Positions 46,509 through 58,077 of a DNA stretch of 64,000 nucleotides are shown here, piece after piece (positions within the stretch are counted from its first letter, which is position 1; each line of letters opens with the position of its first letter). Position numbers and translations under genes: made by a program. The notes beneath the pieces were generated by a model. That model saw only the letters and a program-made list of their open reading frames with translations, searched no databases and was not told the DNA's origin. The stretch is from Glandiceps talaboti (lineage: Eukaryota; Hemichordata; Enteropneusta; Spengelidae), in NCBI RefSeq assembly GCF_964340395.1, contig NC_135555.1, forward strand, positions 23,039,725-23,103,724, written 5' to 3'.

Positions 46509-48079
46509 TTATGAATAACATGGGGTCAGAGGTTACCGGCACTTAACCCACCGTTGGGATAGATCTTTACCATCTATCCAGATTTCATCTTCTTTTTACA
46601 GGATAAATTTGAATATTCTAAGATTTCATGAATAATATGGGGTCAGAGGTTACCAGCACGTAACCCACCGTTGGGATAGATCTTTACCATCTATCCAGAT
46701 TTCATCTTCTTTTGAGAGGATAATTTTGAATATTCCAAGATTTCGTAAATAATACGGGGCCAGAGGCTACCAGCACGTAACCCACCGTTGGGATATATCT
46801 ATCCAGATTTCATCTTCTTTTGACAGGATATATTTTTGTATTCCAGAGTTCATAAATAATATGGGGTCAGAGGTTACCAGCGCTTAACCCACCGTTGGGA
46901 TAGATCTTTACCATCTATCCAGATTTCTTCTTCTTTTGACTAGACAAATTTGAATATTCCAGAGTTCATAAATAATATGGGGTCAGAGGTTACCAGCACT
47001 TAACCCACCGTTGGGATAGATCTTTACCATCTATCCAGATTTCATCTTCTTTTGACGGGATATATTTTTGTATTCCAGAGTTCATAAATAATATGGGGTC
47101 AGAGGTTACCAGCGCTTAACCCACCGTTGGGATAGATCTTTACCATCTATCCAGATTTCATCTTCTTTTGACGGGATATATTTTTGTATTCCAGAGTTCA
47201 TAAATAATATGGGGTCAGAGGTTACCAGCACTTAACCCACCGTTGGGATAGATCTTTACCATCTATCCAGATTTGATCTTCCTTTGACGGGATAAATTTG
47301 AATATTCCAGAGTTCATAAATAACATGGGGTCAGAGGTTACGAGCACTTGACCCACCGTTGGGATAGATCTTTACCACCTATCCTGATTTCATCTTCTTT
47401 TGACATGATAAATTTGAATATTCCAGAGTTCATAAATAATATGGGGTCAGAGGTTACGAGCACTTGACCCACCGTTGAGATAGATCTTTACCATCTATCC
47501 AGATTTCATCTTCTACCGACAGGATAAATTTGAATATTCTAGGATTTCGTTATAACATGGGGTCAGAGGTTACCAGCACTTAACCCATCGTTGGGATAGA
47601 TCTTTACCATCTATCCAGATTTCAACTTCTTTTGACGGGATAAATTTGAATATTCTAGGATTTCGTTATAACATGGGGTCAGAGGTTACCAGCACTTAAC
47701 CCATCGTTGGGACAGATCTTTACCATCTATCCAGATTTCAACTTCTTTTGACGGGATAAATTTGAATATTCTAGGATTTCGTTATAACATGGGGTCAGAG
47801 GTTACCAGCACTTAACCCATCGTTGGGACAGATCTTTACCATCTATCCAGATTTCAACTTCTTTTGACGGGATAAATTTGAATATTCTAGGATTTCGTAA
47901 ATAATATGGGGGTCTGAGGTTACCAGCACTTAACCCACCGTTGGGATAGATCTTTACCATCTATCCAGATTTCATCTTCTTTTGACGGGATAAATTTGAA
48001 TATTCTAGGATTTCGTAAATAACATGGGGTCAGAGGTTACTAGCACTTAACCCATCGTTGGGATAGATCTTTACCATCA
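46509..48079 (+). repeat. Satellite array 6, diverged variants
   Basis: About 14 units. It differs from the others: many units have GACGGGATATATTTTTGTATTCCAGAG-type or TTTGAATATTCTAGGATTTCG-type linkers, and a three-unit run near 47540-47880 is almost perfectly homogeneous. It ends in TTACCATC joined to AAATAATTACG, a junction about 25 bp shorter than in arrays 1-5. Confidence 0.94.
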
Positions 48080-50625
48080 AATAATTACGTCAAAGATCGA
48101 AGTTCTTTGGAGGGGATAGGGATGGGGAGGAGCTTTGTTTTAGTTGATTTCTGATACAATTGTCTTATTTTACATTCTCTACGGATGGAAACAGCAACTT
48201 AAGGTTATGTCAAGACGGAGTTGGTTGGAATTACAGAATTTTTTACAGAAGCTTTTGTTCCGACTGTTTATCATTGAATCCGTCACCTTTTTACATAGTG
48301 TCAATAACGATGTAGATCACCATATCACACATTGAAAGCAAGAACTCCTTTTGGTAGTCTTTCACTTGCATCTCGATCTTATATTGTTATGACGTCATGA
48401 GAAATACTTATCGGACACCAAAGATGCTCAAGGTGAATTTATACGTTTTGTGTGTAATTAATTTTTGCTGTATTTTTGACAGGTACTCGTTTTATACTTA
48501 CTGAAGCATACCTAACCATAATTTGCAATCGACTAAACTCAAAACTAACGAATGATCCGATGACGCAATTTATAATTGCTATAATGTGTACTGACGTCCA
48601 ATGACGTCATTAATAATTGCTATGATGTGTACTGACGTGTCAATGACGTCATTAATAATTGCTATGTGTACTGACGTGTCAATGACGTCATTTATAGTTG
48701 CTATAATGTGTACTGACGTGTCAATGACGTCATTAATAATTGCTATGATGTGTACTGATGTGTCAATGACATCATTTATAATTACTATAATATGTACTGA
48801 CGTGTCAATGAAATCTTTACAATGTAATCAGCTGTACTTGTAATGTTAGAAGTAAAGACAATATTGTAATGTCATAGAAGTTAGGTATTAAAATTACCCT
48901 AAAATAGTTTTAGTTTAAGGTAAGATTTATGTGAATATTGTTTTCGAGTGAAAAGCTTGTAAACTGAAGCATGTCATTCATAATCCTCACCTGTTTTCGA
49001 CGTACTATAGTATTGTGATATTATGGGATATATTGGGGATATTGCCTCAATCCAACATATTACATCAATTTATTTCTTCCTACCTTTTGTCATATAATTA
49101 TAGTAATTATGCAAGTATCAAATGAAAAGAATAATAACTAATTAACTGTACCCTTTCATACAAAATATGGGAACTAAAATGTAATAAATAAATGAATTAG
49201 ATGAATAAAATAAAGATAAAAAACTAAAAGTATGATAAAAGGAATAAATAAAAATGGGGAAAAGAAAGAAAAAAATGGACTAAATAAAAATAAAATGTCT
49301 GTCAGAATGATAACTATTTTGAACATAAAGTTGTTTTGTACAGCGAAAACTTTCCTGGTCAAATCTTGTCTTTTGTGTTTCTCCGTCGCCTGATACATCC
49401 GTCGCGGATATTATGTATTTATAATAGTTAATGGAATTTTAATCTTCAGGAGATGACCAAATAGCCTTTATGCGCTTAAAGGGTATAAAAAAGGGTTCAT
49501 ACGTACATCTTTCTGTAATGATACCATTGATAGTGCAGCATCCATATAGCGAAAATAGTAAAGCTGCCGCCCCTTGCCTGCCGCGGCAGACGAATATTCG
49601 ATGGGAATGTTGAAAGAAACCTAAATTTTTCTAAGGTTGCGGCACAAACAAGAATTTTTTGCACTAGGAGGTTAAAGGAAAATGATGTTTTCATGAGCGA
49701 TTACCAGTATAAGTAGTGTATTGCGCCCTCGGTGTTGAGACTGGGTGAAACGCTGGGAGAAACGCTTAACTTGTTGTCGCGACGATGTGTAAAATCCCCT
49801 CGCCTACTTTTGTTTTTTAGTCGTAAGTAATGGTGACTGCGAGTCTGCCCTGGATATATGCACCTTTCATGACCTCCGTAACATAAAGAGAAAATGAATT
49901 TTGAGTATTTTGAATCCATGTACTTACAAATTGACGATTTTCTGTGGTATATGGAGAGAGGACTGTGCCGCCGCTTTCATCGTCTTCACTCACAACCGAA
50001 TTATGGAATCTTCATCGAACGAATAATAGATATTGATGCTACACGTGACCGTACGGTACTTTTGTTGCTCCTGGCAACTAAGTTCTCTGACTTGTGTGCG
50101 CGCATCAATAGCAGTTATCACACAGATCTTGGTATTACGAGACTCAAATGGTCAGGAAATCAATCGTCGAAACGGAGAGAAAAGTTAAACATCATATGCT
50201 TATTTTATGCAACAACAGTAACAAATGCAAAAAATAAAATACATTTTATACTCACAAAAGCTTATTTTTATAAGAGGATGAGGAAAAGTGGCGTCAAAAG
50301 TGTAGTTATAAACTGACTTCATTTATATATGTGGGTACGTGGGTACAGTGCGTTGCAGATTATTGTTCACTGTCTCTGTTTGATAGAATCATATAGAAAG
50401 CAATACATTCTACACTCAAAGTTAGCAATTCTTACTATTATTTAGTCTGAATGAAAATAACCTATTTAGCGGCTTACTGAAACTTGATGGAGACACACGG
50501 ACGTCAATACTTTGATGTCAACGTTTGATGTGCATGGTAAAACTTTGTTCATTCACTTCTACGAAATCTCAGAGCAGTAAGGTCTGAGACGAAATGTAGC
50601 AAGAAACTGTATTAATAGCTGATTT
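48080..50625 (+). repeat. Post-array block, copy 6, diverged and long
   Basis: Recognisable by AAATAATTACGTCAA, GACGTCATGAGAAATACTT and the terminal GTAAGGTCTGAGACGAAATG. The first half is strongly diverged and has lost the first short frame. The interval about 49830-50160 is by contrast almost identical to the other copies. This is the outer, probably oldest, edge of the array. Confidence 0.8.
48560..48812 (+). repeat. 42-bp minisatellite with TGACGTCA palindromes
   Basis: Six units of 39-42 bp with the pattern ATGACGTCATTAATAATTGC then TATGATGTGTACTGACGTGTC. Four units carry the full TGACGTCA palindrome (the CRE/ATF site), and most also carry TGACGTG. Lengths are mostly multiples of three, so an 80-codon frame stays open across it, but the first unit breaks the pattern and no gene is inferred. 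Confidence 0.9.
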
Positions 50626-50813
50626 CCGGGTTCTCGTCGTTGCTATGCGACGCAGCGCCCTCTATCATCGAAAGGCAATCAATTTCATCTGTAGTGCGGG
50701 GTTGATTTGACAGCTGATACAGCCTTGAATGTACAACAAGTCGCTCGATCAGATGACATATTTCGCCTCTGTTCAAACATTTTCGCCATATCTGACTTGA
50801 TTTTGGTCTGAAT
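50626..50813 (+). other. Left end and leader of the ISL2EU-like element
   Basis: The match to the post-array block stops near 50625. New sequence begins GATTTCCGGGTTCTCGTCG with CTATGCGACGCAGCGCCCTC. This is the probable left terminal region and 5' leader of the THAP transposase gene. I could not find its inverted partner on the right, so the exact end is open. Confidence 0.35.
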
Positions 50814-52980
50814 ATGCCACACTTTTACTGCAATGCCCCTGAGTGTAGTTCAGCCTCTTTAAAACGGCAACGATATGATAAATATCCGTTCATGAAGGAT
50901 ATTTCCTTTCATCCATTTCCGACGAAAAGATACCCGAAACTACGAAAACAATGGGTGCTTGCGATGCGAAGGAAACCAAATTGGGAACCAAACAGGTATT
51001 CAAGGGTGTGCTCAAGACATTTTCTTGGAGGGAAGCCGAAAATCGCGAACCAATATCTGCCAACGATGTTTTCATACAACGATTATCAACATCCAGTCAT
51101 GATCCCAGCTGATGATATTGATGTTGGAGTAGAAGTTGCAGTAGAAACTATCCACACAGTCCAGCCACGAGTCGAGTGACAAGGGGTCAACATCTACAGA
51201 CAAACCTAGGTAAATAACACCATTTTATGAGGAGAATGATATGCTAAATAATCTAAAGTTCTTGTGGTGGTATTTCTATCCGACATATATATGAAAGTGT
51301 GACCTGTTTTTAAACTTGATTACTTTGTAACAATATAGCCAGACATGTAGCGTACCCAGGTCATACTATTATGTGGCAGAACATTTTTGATAAAACAGTC
51401 TTGTTGTTATCATATTTTACTCTGATAATGATTACTGCACCAGACATTTCCCTAGCAATGTGAATTCAGAAATTGTCAAGGATTTCAATATGAAATTTGA
51501 TGTTATATTATGATGCTTTCATTTTCTCCCCCCCCCCCGAAAAAACGGTCAAAACAAAACATGAATAATGACAAGGACCCCAAGGTATGAATTGGTAAAC
51601 TGACCATGAATAAGTCATAAGGTGTATTAGATAATGAAAAGTAGAGTAAAGTATTATTTCCAAACTCATTGCTTTCCTTATTTTCCCCTTTACAGGATTG
51701 GAATGTGTAGCTGAACATCAAGTTACAGAGCCTGTCAACCATCATGATTATATTTGTACACATACTAGTACTCTCTGTAAAAATGATGAATTGGATAACA
51801 GACCTGCCAAAGTGAGAATTATATCAATAAGTGGTAATGATGATAGGAATGCTGGAAAATGTGAAACAAGTGACAATACTAACAATAATAACAACAACAG
51901 GAACAGTACAGTTACAAGTACAGGAACTCAAACTGATATCACCTGTGCTGAGATAGATAAATATATTAAGGAAAATGAGTCTATGACCAGTACACTTTCT
52001 AATAAAAGTAAGTTACTCCGTGACCTTTTTATTGAAAAGGTAGTTGAATCAGATTCCTCTGTCAGTCAGTATACTGGTGTGCCCAGTAAAGAGAAATTAA
52101 ATAATTTCTTCAGTATTCTAGATGAAAATGAGATGAAGCTGAAGTATTGGAGTGGAAAGGAAAGTGCACATGCAAAACATTATCAGAGAAATAAAAGAAA
52201 GAAGAGTGGACCACAAATAAAATTAAGTAGATATGAAGAATATATATTGACACTTGTTCATTTTCGTTTAGGTCTTCTTACTGTTTTTATGAGTGATCTG
52301 TTTGGGGCGTCACAATCAAGGGTTTCACGGATATTTACCACTTGGATTACTTACATGAGTACAGTGTTATCTAAGTGTATGGTATGGCCAACCAGACAAC
52401 TAGTTGATAAATACATGCCCATATCATTCAGATTAAAGTTTCCCAATGTCAGAGCAATCATAGATTGTACAGAATTTTTCATTGAGACACCAAGAAATGT
52501 AAAAGCCCAGGTTGTAACATATAGTTCATATAAGTCCCACAACACAAATTCAAACTTTTAGTTGCTGTGAGTCCTTCAGGAGCATTCACCTTTTTATCTA
52601 GATTGTGGGCGGGAAATGTTTCTGATCGATACATAACTAGCAAATCTGGATTCATGGATTTGTTGGAAGCAGGTGATGCAATACTAGCAGATATAGGTTT
52701 CAATATACAAGATCTATTGTTGCCAAAAAAAGCTAAATTGATAATGCCCCCTTTCACACGTCGTAAAACTGGTAAGAGAAGATTCTTGAATTCTGCAGAG
52801 GTACTTGCTACTCAAGATATAGCTAGATTTAGAATTCATGTTGAAAGGGCAATTGGACGGTTGTAACGATTTAGATTATTAAATCAGGTTATACCGCTAA
52901 CTCTGAAACCTATAACTGGTCAGATGATTACAATAGCAGCAGACTTGTCTAATATGCTACCTCCACTGGTAAAAAAGTGA
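50814..52980 (+). pseudogene. THAP-domain DDE transposase (ISL2EU/IS4EU type), inactivated
   Basis: Exon 1 (50814 to about 51209) opens with a THAP zinc finger: C-x4-C near residues 6-11, HPFP, RKQWVLAMRR and CSRHF (C-x2-H). A stop (TGA 51177-51179) interrupts it before the donor at 51210; the phase of the next exon fits only the neighbouring frame, which implies a small indel. Exon 2 starts at 51696 after TTTACAG: an asparagine- and threonine-rich linker, a basic stretch, a helix-turn-helix (about 52220-52370) and a DDE_Tnp_4-like catalytic core with D in IIDCTE (52463), D in LADIGF (52690) and E in HVERAIGRL (52843). A two-base insertion near 52540 shifts the frame, a TAA replaces a codon at 52864-52866, and the frame closes at TGA 52978-52980. 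A transposase of this type would bind its terminal repeats through THAP and cut with the DDE triad; this copy cannot. Confidence 0.88.
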
Positions 52981-53132
52981 AACATCTAATAACCTGATAA
53001 ACACAGATGGTTTGGGGATGGTTCTTCATGTCAAACTTTCATATTTAATAATGTCACCAGTAATACTACTAGAAAATGTATGTGTAGTATGATATGTACA
53101 TCCATCATCTATTTATACTTTTATATTCAGTA

Positions 53133-54468
53133 GGGAGTTCAGAATTCAAAATGGCGGCCATACATACGAATTCACGGTCACTGTAAACTTCATTCGATTT
53201 TTAATTTGCTATTTCAACCAACTCCGGTTGTCATTTCGCGATAAAATTACGATTAGTTTTGAAAGGGGGTAGATTTGCAATGATTTCGCGCCCTAAAAGC
53301 ATATGTTGTGTAGTTTTCGAAAAGCACGCCCGGTGGGAAAATCGCCTGTTGGGCGACTTCGCGCCATTGCCGTACGACGTCACACTACGTAGCACTTGAT
53401 TCTGGCGGGGGTGTCTCTTGAAAACGGAAATAGCGAAGAGAGAGCCAATCATGTAAAGATGTTTCAAATCTAGCTGAAATTATAGCCAATAAAATTAGCT
53501 GTAAGATGATATGTGTTAAATACGGATAGGGCCGACATTTCTAGTAGTAAAGTAAGATTGAAGTTTTTGTCGCGTGATTTCGTATTTATAGACGGTACGT
53601 AGTCTTTCTAAACAGATATTTTTAGATCAGTTGGTATTTAAACTATGTTTCTGAGTTATTCATTTAGTATGTCATTAACGAGCTCCCTTTATAAAAACGT
53701 TGTACAAATCTGGATGTCAACGTTCGACCGGGCGCTCGACGTAACTGACTGGGTGAGCTCAATGGCGGCTGTCAAAATCGACGACGCAATGTTATCATGT
53801 TGATATCGGTGCGTTGAATTTCAAATCGTTTTAGTTTGTGGGTCTAGTTCGTGTCTCATTTTGTTTCGATGAGTTTATTCAGCAAGAAAGCAATGTGTTC
53901 TATGTTTTTGTACTTCCTACATGCGGTGATGATCGTAAATTTTATCGTTACAACTTACACTGAGTTAGTCTACATATTGAACTGGAAGCCATGGTAGTAG
54001 TACTACAATTACACGTTCCGTGTTCCGTGTTTGTGTTTTGAGGAACATTTCTAAATAAATGAAATACACGAACTCAGTTATTGAATGTTTAGTGGAGATT
54101 GATGTTCAGTTTGAAAATAAAAATCTTGAACTTTTATTTTATTTTACTAATGGTTTTGTGTTTGTCATTTCGTAGTAAGTATACATGTTTATGTCAACCC
54201 GGAAGTATGATACACGAAGTGACTTTTAGTTTTACATGTAATTAGTAACGAAATTTTTAATTAATACTACTGGTAACGTTCAAATTTATTTGCTTTTATG
54301 TTGGAAATACATTCTAATATACTCTAAGGATGACACTATGGAGACTTGCCTTATGAGAAGGTAATTTTTTGGTCTTTACAAATGCTATAATATTAAATCA
54401 GATCAATGTGTACTAGAAATGGTATATACAATTTAATAACTGTCGATATATTTTTCTCTACTTAGAGT
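53133..54468 (+). other. 5' non-coding part of nested transposon
   Basis: Holds the left inverted terminus and a probable leader. A donor-like AGAAG/GTAATT near 54360 and an acceptor TTTCTCTACTTAG ending at 54466 suggest a short intron just upstream of the ATG at 54469. Otherwise AT-rich with no frame. Confidence 0.4.
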
Positions 54469-57400
54469 ATGGAAACTACTCTCACAATCTGTGATAAACT
54501 AGAAAGTTTATTGTCAGGAAAGACAACATTAGTAGAGATAGGATGTGATGTTCCTTTGACAAATGAGCTCCTTCTTAGTCTACACAGTGGGCTTCAGACC
54601 ACAGGTACAAATATTCAGCAGGTGTTGCCTAGCGTCCTTAGGTTATTTGAGCCGAACCTGAACTTACCATCCAAAGTTAGCAATCTAGTCAGGAAAGTTA
54701 GGAAGAAGATAGAGCAAGGCAGGAAGGGAATGAAGCAGATATTATGCAAGCTAATATTCCAATTTCAACTTCCATACCAAAATTATCATCTACTTTTCAA
54801 GACAAACACATCACACCAGAGATATTGAAAACATGTAGCTTTGCTCAGAATGAAGATCGTACAATGAACCTAGAAGTTAGACACATACTAGAATTAAAGA
54901 ATTTCCTGGCGAGTCAACACCTTCCATGGAGTCATGCTATGAAGTGGCTAGGTGTACTTATGTTAGGAACCAGTGACCTTAGTGTGACAGCAGTTAGCCA
55001 GCAATGGACACGTCTACATGATAGGTATTTGAAAATTAAACGAAGTGGTAATGATGTAGAGAGTTTTCTAAGTCAACCCTATAAGGCACCAGCTAGAAAA
55101 GTTCAAGATAGAGTTAGTGGTGATGAGAGTGGGGGAATTTCTAATCAAGAAGATGGCACAAGTGACGTAGATTTGGAAAATCTAATTGGAAGATTTACAT
55201 GTAGTCTAGCTGATAGTTATGAAGAAATAAGTAATCCAACTCAAGCTATGGAGGAATTGTCTGAGGAAAAATTAGCAGCTCTAGAGAAATACAAAAAGAT
55301 GGAGAAACTGTCAGAAAAGTACAAACATAAGATAAAACTCATTGCTCAGCTGAAAGAGAAAATAGCATCATTATCATCTAGAAATGAAAACAAAAGAATA
55401 AAACGACGTGATGATCAAATATCAGAGATGAGCAAGTAACTCAGAGACAAAAATGAAATGTTAGATAAAGTAACAGAAGAAACACAGAAACTCAACAAAC
55501 AACTGGATCAGATATTAAAAGAAAAGAAAAATCTCCAAAAAAATAAAAGCTTCTGGAAGCGAAAGGCTGTGACGATTGAGAGAAGTGATCAAATGAAATT
55601 AGAACATGCTAAAGAACAAATATCTGAATTAGAAAATGAAAATCAAGAACTCAAGGAACAAATAAATGACATGCTTGACAATGAACCAGATGTAAAAACA
55701 TTCAAAGATGGAAAATATACAGACAGTATATGTTAGATGTAGTACGATGATCTACTGGCTCATAATGTATCTATCGAAAGCTGTTCTGCTATAGTTAAAT
55801 CTGTACTTAAAGACCTCCCAAATGCTGATGTTGAGAGACTACCTAGCAAATCACTGACATCAATGATGCAAGTCGAAGCTTTAGTGATTGCACAGGCCCA
55901 GGCAGCTTCCAAAATCCTAGAACAACCACCAATAAACACTCTCCATTCAGATGGTACTAGAAAGAGGTTTATTGATTATGCTGGGATCCAGGTCACACTC
56001 CCTGATAAAACATCACTCTCTTTAGGGTTTCAAGAACTCTTGAGAGGGAGTGCTGATGACTAAATATCAGCCACCATGCACACCTTCCATGAGCTTAGTG
56101 AGGCCATCTCTGAAAATGATATTGAACATCAAGAAATATATGCACAACTGCTCCTCCACATTAAAAACATAATGAGCGATCGCCATGTAGTGAACAAAAA
56201 ATACAAAAGCAAATTAGGAGAATTGAGAGGAACATTACTACCAATAGTGGAAAAGAACTGGGACAAGTTAAACGAATCTGAGAAAACTAGTATGAAAACA
56301 GTGAATCACCTATTGTGTGGTATGCATGTCCTTAGTGGTTTGGCAACAGTAGTCAGTAACTCAAGTAAATGTTTTGAAAGTGAAAACGAAGATCAATTGA
56401 AATACAGAGAAAGGACCACTTGGTAACCAGTCACACTGCTTTGCACTTCTGTACCAAGCTAGTAAAGCCTTCACCAACTCTGGATGTCAGAAATCAGGAG
56501 TTTTCACTGATTTTGCCCCTTACTTAGATGAAATAAAAGAAATGAATCATCTAACAACATTTCAACACCATAGATTTAACATAGCATTTCATCAGGGTGC
56601 AGCCGTCTATTACCATAGAAACCGTATCTCTGACTTTTTGAAGTCAGGACGAGTTGACTCTGTGAACAAATTGATGTGTAATAGGTTCCATTTTAGATGA
56701 GAAATTGGTAATGGCAGAGTGTAGGGCACTCGGTATAATCTCAAAATTAATATCTGGGCCATTAATGGTATGTTAGAAAGAACAGATATTCACTACTATG
56801 ACATGAACCAACACTGGCTAGAATTAAAAACATGCTTAGCTGACAATGCAATAGATCCATCACCATTGTTAAATGAAACATCATACTTAACTTATACAAC
56901 TGTAACCAAGGATGATTTGTACTCACACTTATTTCCAAAGGAAAGGGATACAGAGTTTGGTGCCTTAACCTCCAAAGCATTACAGTGTTTTTGCAAATCT
57001 ATGATCCCTGTTGTCGATAGACAATTAAAGAATCAACTACCTGGGGGGAACGAGAACCAACCCAATAGTACATTGATTGATGAGGTGTGGAATGCACCAC
57101 TGACTAATATAAGATCTGAAAGTGACTTTTCTGACCTTGATAGACAGATAAGAAGAGCCCCTCAAAAAGGAAGATTATCAAAAGCAGGAATCATATGTTA
57201 TTCTAGAAATAAGACCACAGCATATATTACTACTCTTCCCCCCAAAATTAAGACAAAATACTTAAAGATCGCAAGAAAAGAAGTTCCAAAGCGTAAAAAA
57301 AGAGAACAAAATTACAGTAAGGATCTGATGAAGAAAAGACGACAATTACAGAGAATGAGAATGGAGAAGAAACACAAACAACTACAAAGAAAACAACAGA

Positions 57401-58077
57401 AGACAGTTCAATTGGAACACAGGATTAGAAATAAGTATGGGGTTTGGAAAAGTGAAGTAGAAATAGAGAAAAAACTAAGAGAGATGAAGAGAAGTGAACA
57501 AGTGAAAGCACTGAAAGACCAGATTTTGTTTCATGTTGATATTTTAAAGACAAAACTTGTAAACAAAAAGCTAAAGAAGTGGCAGGATCAGGGGAAAAAA
57601 CTGACAATACAACAACTTGCACAGAATCTAAATAGTATCATTCATACAACAGGTGTCCTACCAAACTTTGTTGATGACATTAATAACAATTTGAAGGTAG
57701 TAGATAATAACAACACAAAACAAATAGCTAAGAGAAAGAAGAAAAGAGAAACAAGAACACACGCAGAACAATTTGGGGTTACACAACCAATACAACCCGG
57801 CATATATATAGCAGTTGCCTATGAAGATGACTGGTTTGCTGGTGAAGTCACTTCGTGTACCCCACATGCTATCAGTGCCCATTTTCTCATGAGGAACAGT
57901 CGTGCTAATAATTCTTTTAAATGGCCAACCAAAGATGATGTTGCCACAATCGATCCCAAATTTATTTTGAAGGAAATTTATGTTGAACCTAGAGATTCGC
58001 TATTGCGTGCATGGTCAGTGAGAAACATTGATCAAGTAGAGAAGTCTTACACAGCATTCAAGAACAAATACTTTTAA
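54469..58077 (+). pseudogene. Putative RNase-H-fold transposase of nested element, multiply disrupted
   Basis: Pieces in order: an N-terminal segment (54469-54730); a one-base deletion near 54730; a frame from 54744 holding a helical DNA-binding-like region, then long coiled coils (about 55250-55680) broken by TAA 55437 and TAG 55734; a core with LHSDGTRKR, SLSLGFQELL and IMSDRHVV, with TAA 56061 between; then NHLLCGMHVLSG; a frameshift near 56412; a segment ending at TGA 56696; another shift; and a long intact 3' frame (56770-58077) with ESDFSDLDRQI, a basic coiled coil and a C-terminal GIYIAVAYEDDWFAGEV beta-type domain. The aspartates in SDGT and SDR, each at the end of a predicted strand, and the CGMH motif resemble DDE transposases of the KDZ/Zisupton kind, but I cannot assign the family. 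Similar uncharacterised proteins occur in many animal genomes (recollection, unchecked). Confidence 0.65.

Noticed and set aside
48601-48843. 80-codon frame with a 14-residue repeat
   Set aside because: Produced by 39- and 42-bp minisatellite units; the first unit is out of frame and no flanking gene structure exists.
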